Positions 5,643-10,120 of a stretch of 10,120 bases of DNA are shown in pieces (the stretch's first letter is position 1; each line of letters starts with the position of its first letter). The DNA comes from Oxalobacteraceae bacterium UBA6018 (GTDB taxonomy: Bacteria; Pseudomonadota; Gammaproteobacteria; Burkholderiales; Burkholderiaceae_D): positions 404 to 10,523 of the forward strand of contig DIZW01000137.1 of the NCBI GenBank assembly GCA_002428015.1, given 5' to 3'. A program made the translations under genes and the position numbers. Below the pieces are notes generated by a model, which had not been told where the DNA came from, made no database searches, and saw only the letters and a program-made list of their open reading frames with translations.

Positions 5643-6229
5643 GCTTGCTCCCGTTTCGCGAGGCAGGTGCGCAGCCGCTCCAGGCTGCGCCTGATCCAGG
5701 TTTTCACGGTTCCGACTGGCAGCTTCATCTGCTCCGCGACCTCGCTGTGCGACAGATCGTGGTAATACGCAAGCGCGACCACCTGGCGGTGCGCCGCTTC
5801 CAGCGCGGACATGCACCACGCCAGCGCCTTGGCATCGCTGCTCATTTGCAGCGCCTCGATCGGCGTCGCTTGCGGATCCTGTAGAGCGTTCATGACTTCG
5901 CTGTCAAACTGTTCCGCGTCGATTTCGACCGCGTCGTCGCTGCGCCGCAAATGATCGAAGGCCTTGTTGCGCACGATCGTCGCCATCCAGGTCATCGGCG
6001 CTGCGAGATGGCTCTGGTAATTGGCGGCGTTGTTCCAGATCGCGACGAAGCTCTCCTGCAAGACTTCTTCGGCGAGCTCGCGCTTATGCAATATACGCAG
6101 GGCAAAGCCAAACAGTTTCGGCGAGGTGGCGTGGTACAGGCTGCGGAAGGCCGATGCGTCACGTTTTCCGGCCGCCAGGAGCCAGGTTTTCAGTTGCTGC
6201 GGGTCGAGCGGTTTCACGTCGTTGGACAC
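5639..6229 (-). CDS. ECF-type sigma-70 factor (SigK-like)
   Basis: The 196-residue protein has the two ECF sigma domains. Region 2 runs about 27-96 ('FRSLYHATSPKLFGFALRIL...EEVLQESFVAIW...APMTWMATIVRNKAFDHLRR'), for core and -10 binding. Region 4 runs about 135-188, with the helix-turn-helix 'LSHSEVAEQMKLPVGTVKTWIRRSLERLR' for -35 binding. The linker is acidic. The start codon is GTG (6227-6229, read on -), with AAGG 6 nt before it. The stop overlaps the anti-sigma start as ATGA, so the pair is translationally coupled. ECF factors of this kind commonly drive their own operon; I could not identify a matching promoter motif with confidence. The DUF3034 gene diverges from it and shares the 210-bp control region. 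Confidence 0.95.
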   Translation of the reverse strand: MSNDVKPLDPQQLKTWLLAAGKRDASAFRSLYHATSPKLFGFALRILHKRELAEEVLQESFVAIWNNAANYQSHLAAPMTWMATIVRNKAFDHLRRSDDAVEIDAEQFDSEVMNALQDPQATPIEALQMSSDAKALAWCMSALEAAHRQVVALAYYHDLSHSEVAEQMKLPVGTVKTWIRRSLERLRTCLAKREQA

Positions 6230-6301
6230 GGCGAGCCTTGAAGAAAGTCGGGGATGCCGCCCAGGGAAAGGCGGCGGACCAGGTAGAGGTTATCCCAGCC
6301 G

Positions 6302-6331
6302 CATATAAAAATACAACAGATGAATTTGCAA
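6302..6331 (-). promoter_or_regulatory. Weak candidate promoter for the sigma operon in an AT-rich patch
   Basis: The 6300-6352 stretch is much richer in A/T than its surroundings. On the - strand TTGCAA (6326-6331) and TATATG (6302-6307) stand 18 bp apart, each matching four of six sigma-70 bases. A leader of about 70 nt would follow. It could instead serve only as an AT-rich upstream element for the divergent gene. Confidence 0.3.
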
Positions 6332-6373
6332 AATAAAGCAAAATAGTTGAATCCGTTTTGCCTCCGTTTGCGT

Positions 6374-6416
6374 ACACCTGTTTTCAGGTGGTGTTGATGT
6401 ACAGCAAGTGTAAAAT
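6374..6416 (+). promoter_or_regulatory. Dyad and possible -10 before the DUF3034 gene
   Basis: CACCTG (6375-6380) and CAGGTG (6385-6390) form an inverted repeat around TTTT, and the outer GTACA (6372-6376) / TGTAC (6398-6402) adds a second dyad. TAAAAT (6411-6416) fits five of six -10 bases and lies 23 bp before the ATG. TTGATG (6394-6399) resembles a -35 but is only 11 bp away, too close. The dyads may be operator sites at the -35 position. Confidence 0.35.
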
Positions 6417-6439
6417 GGACGCGTCTACAAGGAGTCACG

Positions 6440-7339
6440 ATGCAACACAAGAAGTCGATCCGCCTGGCGCTGGCGGCGCTGGCCGCCGCCAGTGGCGTGG
6501 GCGCCGCGCAGGCCCAGAGCAGCCCGGACATGGGCAAACTGACCGCCACCGGCGGCGTCAGCCAAATCGAGGGCGCCGGCGGCGGCGGCTTGACGCCGTG
6601 GGCCTTGATCACCGGCTACGGCACGCGCGACAGCTGGGGCGCCAACGCCCACTACACGACCGTGCGCACCCAGGATTATTCGCTGGCCACCTACGGCGTG
6701 GCCGTCGGCCTGGCCGACCGGGTCGAGCTGTCGCTGGCCACCCAGGAGTTCAAGGGCAGCCTGGCGCCGCTGGACCGGCTCGACATCCAGCAGGACATCG
6801 TCGGCGTGAAGGTCAAGCTGATCGGCGACGCCGTGTACGACCAGGATTTGATGTTGCCGCAGATTTCGGCTGGTGTGATGCATAAACGGAACAAGGGCGT
6901 CGGCGGCCTGGGCGCCCTGGGGGTGAGCAAGGTGACCCAGCTGGGTGCCAAGAAGGACAGCGGGACCGATTACTACCTGTCCGCCACCAAGCTCTACCTG
7001 GACACCAGCGTGCTGCTCAACGGCACGGTGCGCGCCACCAAGGCCAACCAGATGGGATTGCTGGGCTTCGGCGGCGACCAGGGCGACCGTTACCGTGCCA
7101 TGTTCGAAGCCTCGGCGGCCTATATGTTCGACCGCCGCCTGGTGGCCGGGCTGGAATACCGGATGAAGCCGCACAATTTGGGAACTGACCACGAAAAGGC
7201 TTACTACGACGTGTTCGCCGCCTGGTTCCCGAGCAAGAACGTGTCGGTCACGGCCGCCTACGCGGTGCTGGGCGACATCACGGTGTTCAACCCCACCACC
7301 CAGCGCGGGGCCTACCTGTCGGTCGAGTCCGGGTTTTGA
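6440..7339 (+). CDS. DUF3034 family outer-membrane-type protein
   Basis: The 299-residue product begins with a signal peptide (MQHKKSIRLALAALAAASGVGAAQA, likely cut after residue 25). The mature N-terminus 'GKLTATGGVSQIEGAGGGGLTPWALITGYGTRDSWG' (32-67) is the hallmark of DUF3034. The rest alternates polar and hydrophobic residues in short strands ('ATYGVAVGLADRVELSLATQEF', 'AYMFDRRLVAGLEYRMK', 'VSVTAAYAVLGDI') and ends in Phe (YLSVESGF), as expected for a beta-barrel recognised by the Bam machinery. I infer an outer-membrane barrel, perhaps a porin or structural protein; the family has no assigned function known to me. AAGGAG (6429-6434) is 5 nt before the ATG. It diverges from the sigma operon, making it a possible target of that sigma factor. 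Its stop abuts the TlpA gene stop. Confidence 0.88.
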   Translation: MQHKKSIRLALAALAAASGVGAAQAQSSPDMGKLTATGGVSQIEGAGGGGLTPWALITGYGTRDSWGANAHYTTVRTQDYSLATYGVAVGLADRVELSLATQEFKGSLAPLDRLDIQQDIVGVKVKLIGDAVYDQDLMLPQISAGVMHKRNKGVGGLGALGVSKVTQLGAKKDSGTDYYLSATKLYLDTSVLLNGTVRATKANQMGLLGFGGDQGDRYRAMFEASAAYMFDRRLVAGLEYRMKPHNLGTDHEKAYYDVFAAWFPSKNVSVTAAYAVLGDITVFNPTTQRGAYLSVESGF

Positions 7340-7858
7340 TCAGCCGGCCAGGGCCTTGGCCAGCAGCGCGTGCAGGGCGGGGAATTCCGGCTCGCCCACG
7401 TAGCGCTTGAGGATTTTGCCGTCCTTGCCGATCACGAAGGTGGTCGGGGTCATCACCACGTTGCCGAACGACTGGGCCAGGTCGCCCCCGCTGTCGAGCG
7501 CGACCTTGAACGGCAGCTTGCGCGTGGCGGTGTAGTTGAGCACGTAGTTCGGCGGGTCGTACTGCATGGCCACGGCCACGAATTCCAGGCCCTGGCCCTT
7601 GAACTTGTTGTAGGTCTCGACCATCTGCGGCATTTCCTTGACGCAGGTGGCGCACGACGTGGCCCAGAAATTGACCATCACCACCTTGCCGCGCAGGCTC
7701 TCGGTGCTGATCTTGTTGCCGTCGATGCCGATGAAGGTGACCTTGGGCGCGGCCGCCGACTGGTTCATCGAGGCGTAGCCGCCGATGGCGAGCGCAGCCA
7801 CGACGGCGGCGATCAGGGCCGGTTTGATCCAGGCGGGTTTGGGGGCGGAAGTAGTCAT
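7340..7858 (-). CDS. TlpA-like membrane-anchored thioredoxin (redoxin)
   Basis: This 172-residue protein has an N-terminal membrane anchor (about 12-30, IKPALIAAVVAALAIGGYA) and a periplasmic thioredoxin fold of the TlpA/ResA/AhpC-TSA group. The active site is NFWATSCATCVKEMP (63-77), with the redox pair C69 and C72 (CATC). The cis-proline is P138 in 'VMTPTTFVIGKDGKI'. The residue before the first cysteine is Ser, not the usual Trp, and the inner pair Ala-Thr differs from CGPC or CEPC; both may shift the redox potential. Such proteins reduce specific periplasmic disulfides, for example in cytochrome c or oxidase maturation, but no cytochrome gene is nearby to point to a partner. The start at 7858 follows a good -10 but no clear ribosome site. 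Confidence 0.92.
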   Translation of the reverse strand: MTTSAPKPAWIKPALIAAVVAALAIGGYASMNQSAAAPKVTFIGIDGNKISTESLRGKVVMVNFWATSCATCVKEMPQMVETYNKFKGQGLEFVAVAMQYDPPNYVLNYTATRKLPFKVALDSGGDLAQSFGNVVMTPTTFVIGKDGKILKRYVGEPEFPALHALLAKALAG

Positions 7859-7891
7859 GACGGATGGCGCGTGGCGGATGACGGAACCCTG

Positions 7892-7897
7892 ATTATA
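7892..7897 (-). promoter_or_regulatory. -10 element (TATAAT) for the TlpA-like gene
   Basis: A perfect TATAAT on the - strand lies 33 bp before the start at 7858, in the 70-bp gap after the dolP-like gene. The expected -35 place (7915-7920) reads AGGCGC, a poor match. It suggests the redoxin has its own promoter besides any read-through from the diaA-dolP genes. Confidence 0.5.
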
Positions 7898-7928
7898 GTC
7901 CCGCCGCCGCCGGCGCGCCTGGCCCGCA

Positions 7929-8573
7929 TCAGAGCGGCACGGTCGACGATCCGGCCGCCGGTGCCAGCGCCCGCAGTTCGTCCTCGGTGATGTACTCGAA
8001 CATCTTGACGACCTTCGCCACGCCGGACACGCCGCGCGCGACGTCGGCCGCGACCTGGCCTTCGCGCTGGGTCACGCGGCCCATCAGGTACACCGTGCCG
8101 CGCTCGGTGACGACCTTGAACGAGGTGGCCGAGATGGTGCGCATGTCGATCAGGCTGGCCTTGACCTTGCCGGTGATGATGGCGTCGTTCGAACGCGAGG
8201 TGTAGCTGGCCGGGCCGGCGATCTCCAGCTCGTTGACGACCGAGATCACGCCGTCGATGGCGCGCACGTCGCGCTCGACGGCGGCCTTCATCGACTCGTC
8301 CTTGACTTCGCCCGTCAGCAGGACCTTGCGGTCGTAGCTGTTGACGTTGACGTGGCCGTATTCGCCGGCCACCTTGGGCACCCGCACCTCGGCCTTGAGG
8401 GCGATCGCCTTGTCGTCGGCCTGGGCGCCCAGGGTGCGGCGGTCGGCCGTGGCGACGGCACCGGCGACGGCGCCGCCGACGATCACGCCGACGCAGCCGG
8501 GCAGGCTGGAGAGCAGGGCGGCGCACAGCAGGGCTTTCGCCAGGGGGCGCATCAGGGGGCCAGCTTTACTCAT
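7929..8573 (-). CDS. dolP: Dual BON-domain lipoprotein, DolP (YraP)-like
   Basis: The 214-residue protein starts with a lipoprotein signal ending in the lipobox L24-P25-G26-C27, so Cys27 should be acylated and the protein anchored, probably in the outer membrane. Two BON domains follow: about 50-118 ('DDKAIALKAEVRVP...VNSYDRKVLLTGEVKDESMKAAVERDVRAIDGVISVVNELEI') and about 128-195 ('SNDAIITGKVKASLID...SFKVVTERGTVYLMGRVTQREGQVAADVARGVSGVAKVVKMFEYI'). The two-BON lipoprotein layout and the place after yraN and diaA match E. coli DolP (YraP), which supports outer-membrane integrity. The start ATG at 8573 overlaps the 3' end of the SIS gene by 8 bp and has a strong GGAGGAG 6 nt upstream, inside that gene, so translation is coupled. 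A second Met (residue 8) is unnecessary. Confidence 0.93.
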   Translation of the reverse strand: MSKAGPLMRPLAKALLCAALLSSLPGCVGVIVGGAVAGAVATADRRTLGAQADDKAIALKAEVRVPKVAGEYGHVNVNSYDRKVLLTGEVKDESMKAAVERDVRAIDGVISVVNELEIAGPASYTSRSNDAIITGKVKASLIDMRTISATSFKVVTERGTVYLMGRVTQREGQVAADVARGVSGVAKVVKMFEYITEDELRALAPAAGSSTVPL

Positions 8574-9162
8574 TCACATCTCCTCCGAACAGGGCGACGT
8601 CGATGCCGTCGCAAATGCAGTGTATGGTCACCAGGTGGACTTCCTGGATGCGCGCGGTGCGGGTGTGCGGTACGTTGATGTGCACGTCGGCGTCGGTGAG
8701 CATCTTGGCCAGGGCGCCGCCGTCCTTGCCGGTCAGCGCCACGACGCGCATTTCGCGCTCGAGCGCGGCCTCGACCGCGGCCACCACGTTGCCCGAGTTG
8801 CCGGACGTGGAAATGGCCAGCAGCACGTCGCCGGCCTGGCCGAAGGCTTGCACCTGCTTGGAGAAGATCTCGCGGTAGCTGTAGTCGTTGCCGACCGCCG
8901 TCATGATCGAGGTGTCGGTGGTCAGCGCCAGCGCCGGCAGCGGAAAGCGCTCGCGCTCGAAGCGGCCGACCAGTTCGGCCGCGAAGTGCTGGCAGTCGGC
9001 GGCCGAGCCGCCATTGCCGCACGCCAGGATTTTGTTGCCGTTTGACAAGGCCCCGAACATCAGTTCGATGGCTTCCGAAATCGGCTGGGCCAGGGCGGCA
9101 GCCGATTGAATCTTCAATTCGGCGCTTTCGTGGAAGTGGGCGAGGATGCGTTGATTATTCAT
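8566..9162 (-). CDS. diaA: SIS-domain protein, DiaA / phosphoheptose isomerase (GmhA) family
   Basis: The 198-residue reading from ATG 9162 (MNNQRILAHFHESAELK) is a single SIS domain: 'GNKILACGNGGSAADCQHFAAELVGRF' (42-68), 'AVGNDYSYREIFSKQV' (89-104), 'LLAISTSGNSGNVVAAV' (114-130), 'ALTGKDGG' (142-149), 'RIQEVHLVTIHCICDGID' (171-188). E. coli DiaA binds DnaA and promotes timely replication initiation; its contact pair Leu190-Phe191 corresponds to L191-F192 here. GmhA's catalytic Glu65 and His180 correspond to E63 and H181, which E. coli DiaA lacks. Position between yraN and dolP favours DiaA, while the catalytic residues leave isomerase activity open. An upstream in-frame ATG at 9189 would add nine residues, but it runs through the TATAAT. 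The end overlaps dolP. Confidence 0.9.
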   Translation of the reverse strand: MNNQRILAHFHESAELKIQSAAALAQPISEAIELMFGALSNGNKILACGNGGSAADCQHFAAELVGRFERERFPLPALALTTDTSIMTAVGNDYSYREIFSKQVQAFGQAGDVLLAISTSGNSGNVVAAVEAALEREMRVVALTGKDGGALAKMLTDADVHINVPHTRTARIQEVHLVTIHCICDGIDVALFGGDVNE

Positions 9163-9171
9163 AGTCTGGGG

Positions 9172-9177
9172 ATTATA
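9172..9177 (-). promoter_or_regulatory. -10 element (TATAAT) for the diaA-dolP genes
   Basis: A perfect TATAAT on the - strand lies only 9 bp before the ATG at 9162, so the predicted start point is at about 9165 and the leader would be near zero length. No Shine-Dalgarno site is present. No clear -35 is seen; the expected place holds CCCGGG. Confidence 0.5.
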
Positions 9178-9194
9178 GTGCAGGCGCAAGTGAA

Positions 9195-9241
9195 CCCGGG
9201 CAAGCGCGTTTAAAAATGCTTACAAAGTAACAGCGCCCGGG
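9195..9241. repeat. CCCGGGC/GCCCGGG inverted repeat upstream of diaA
   Basis: CCCGGGC (9195-9201) and GCCCGGG (9235-9241) are exact reverse complements 33 bp apart. They flank an AT-richer core with TTTAAAAATGCTTAC (9210-9224). They lie just upstream of the diaA -10 and could be a paired protein-binding site or a long-loop hairpin. Each arm contains the palindrome CCCGGG, so partly by-chance matching is possible in GC-rich DNA. Confidence 0.4.
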
Positions 9242-9250
9242 CTGGGGCGG

Positions 9251-9315
9251 CTCAGAGCTTGAGACTTTCTCTGGTGCGATGAGCGGGCAGGATCGACATA
9301 CTCTCAAGCTCTCAG
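9251..9315. repeat. 14-bp imperfect inverted repeat at the 3' end of yraN
   Basis: The arm 9251-9264 (CTCAGAGCTTGAGA) and the arm 9302-9315 (TCTCAAGCTCTCAG) pair over 13 of 14 positions, 11 of them in an unbroken run, around a 37-bp centre. The right arm contains the yraN stop codon. There is no T-run. It may be a 3'-end structure of the lpoA-yraN mRNA or the ends of a very short inserted element; no target duplication is evident. Confidence 0.6.
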
Positions 9316-9671
9316 CCCTCGATCACGCCGCACAGCCAGTCGAACTGCTCGCCGTCGACGGCCACCACGTCGAAGCGGCAGGCCGGCGGCGCCGCGAAGC
9401 GCTGCAGGTAGGTCTGGGCGGCGCGCACCAGGCGCCGCTGCTTGGCAGCGCCGATGCTGGCCGCCGCTCCGCCATGGGTGGCGGCGGCGCGCTGGCGCAC
9501 TTCGATGAACACCAGGGTCTCGCCGTCCCGCATGATGAGATCGATCTCGCCGCCGCGGCAGCGGAAATTGCTCTCCACTGGCACCAGGCCGCGCCGTCCT
9601 AGGTGGGCCAACGCCTTCCGCTCCCACAGCTGGCCGCTGCGCTGCTTGGCGGACAGGCGCAGCGGCCACAT
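9312..9671 (-). CDS. yraN: YraN (UPF0102) family nuclease-fold protein
   Basis: The 119-residue protein matches UPF0102/YraN, a small member of the PD-(D/E)XK (Holliday-resolvase-like) fold. Landmarks are 'SGQLWERKALAHLGRRGL' (12-29), 'NFRCRGGEIDLIMRD' (35-49), 'LVFIEVRQR' (53-61) and 'KQRRLVRAAQTYLQRF' (77-92). The likely metal or active-site residues are E17, D44 and E57; the usual Lys of E-V-K is Arg59 here, a known variant in the family. Activity has not been clearly shown for the family, and the role is unknown. ATG 9671 stands 1 bp after the lpoA stop (TAG-C-ATG), so the two genes are tightly coupled. It is separated from diaA by about 150 bp with its own promoter signal. Confidence 0.92.
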   Translation of the reverse strand: MWPLRLSAKQRSGQLWERKALAHLGRRGLVPVESNFRCRGGEIDLIMRDGETLVFIEVRQRAAATHGGAAASIGAAKQRRLVRAAQTYLQRFAAPPACRFDVVAVDGEQFDWLCGVIEG

Positions 9672-9672
9672 G

Positions 9673-10120
9673 CTAGTGGGCCGGGGCGATCAGCACGAAG
9701 CGGCCGTCCTGCACCGTCACCTGGGGCTCGCTGCGCTCGAAGCTGGCCGCGCCCGTGTCCCAGCCCACGCGCAGGCGCCCGGTGACGCCGTCGAGCGTGA
9801 AGCGGGTGCCCGGGTGCAGCGCGGTCTCGCGCGCCACCCGGAAGGCGTCGATGCCGAGCGCGTACAGGCGCTCCAGGTCCAGCGTCTGCTGGCCGCCGCT
9901 GGCGCGCGGGTAGACCATCACGGCGCTGTCGTCGGGCTGGACTTCCCAGGGCTGGTCGAGCAGGCGCACGCCGTCGAGCTCGGCGAGCGCTTCGGCATGG
10001 TCCGCGCCCGGATTGGCGGTCGAGGTGCCGTAGATGGCGATCGCGCTGGCGCTGCCGAGCGTGGCGCGGACCTGGCGCAACTGGCCGGCGTCCACCGCGG
10101 CCAGCAGCACCTCGGGCGGC
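9673..10120 (-). CDS. lpoA: LpoA/LppC-family penicillin-binding-protein activator (C-terminal part)
   Basis: The last 149 residues are visible; the frame is open through the right edge, so the gene begins outside the window. The sequence is the C-terminal half of the LppC periplasmic-binding-like domain: 'PPEVLLAAVDAGQLRQVRATLG', 'AIAIYGTSTANPG', 'ELDGVRLLDQPWEVQPDDSAVMVYPRA', 'LERLYALGIDAFRVA', 'FTLDGVTGRLRV'. In E. coli LpoA is an outer-membrane lipoprotein that activates PBP1A; in betaproteobacteria the shorter form has the binding-protein-like domain. Function is by family and synteny, since yraM (lpoA) precedes yraN in E. coli as it does here. It ends 1 bp before yraN. Confidence 0.88.
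   Translation of the reverse strand, partial: PPEVLLAAVDAGQLRQVRATLGSASAIAIYGTSTANPGADHAEALAELDGVRLLDQPWEVQPDDSAVMVYPRASGGQQTLDLERLYALGIDAFRVARETALHPGTRFTLDGVTGRLRVGWDTGAASFERSEPQVTVQDGRFVLIAPAH

Noticed and set aside
4929..5765. Long + strand frame across the anti-sigma and sigma genes
   Set aside because: Arg/His/Val-rich shadow without domain features; the - strand genes have clear anti-sigma and ECF sigma motifs and an ATGA overlap.
6289..6297. GGGATAACC on the - strand as a possible ECF -35 for sigma autoregulation
   Set aside because: No matching -10 block at the right distance and no second copy near other genes in the window; too weak to call.
9195..9315. Paired repeats before diaA as a transposon remnant
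   Set aside because: The two inverted repeats have unrelated arms, there is no transposase trace and no target duplication; kept only as separate dyads.

Overview
The window is high-GC, compact DNA (GC-rich wobble positions, short gaps, several GCGCGC-type hairpins) and reads as ordinary chromosome of a betaproteobacterium. The gene content and order (ybeD-lipB-lipA; a patatin followed by DUF3734; lpoA-yraN-diaA-dolP) fit Burkholderiales, most likely Oxalobacteraceae such as Massilia, Duganella or Herbaspirillum relatives. This taxonomic call is inference from remembered family and synteny patterns; no search was run.

Left part, + strand (1-3660): the tail of a Pro/Gln-rich protein, a terminator-like hairpin, then ybeD (DUF493), lipB and lipA. 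LipB and LipA form the endogenous lipoate pathway: octanoyl transfer from ACP, then sulfur insertion. A 272-bp gap follows. It holds a perfect 14-bp inverted repeat with a GAAA loop, then two FNR/Anr-like dyads, and leads into a patatin-like phospholipase.

Middle (3703-6229): a small VOC-fold protein (-); a 336-bp gap with several hairpins; an exported group 1 truncated haemoglobin (+) with an unusual distal pocket; a bidirectional terminator; and on the - strand an ECF sigma factor and its RskA-like membrane anti-sigma factor, overlapping by ATGA.

Right part: a DUF3034 outer-membrane-type protein (+) runs divergently from the sigma gene and ends back to back with a TlpA-like thioredoxin (-); the two stop codons form one TGATCA palindrome. 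From 7929 to the right edge lies the - strand cluster lpoA (partial), yraN, diaA-like SIS gene and dolP-like BON lipoprotein, in the same order as the enterobacterial yraM-yraN-yraO-yraP cluster. It joins envelope functions (a PBP activator and a BON lipoprotein) to a DnaA-linked SIS protein.

I found no phage, IS element, CRISPR, toxin or defence system, and no convincing new multi-gene system. The items most worth a second look are the exported globin with its altered haem pocket, the SIS protein that carries both GmhA catalytic residues and the DiaA DnaA-contact residues, the tandem FNR-like sites before the patatin, and several unexplained hairpins in gaps.
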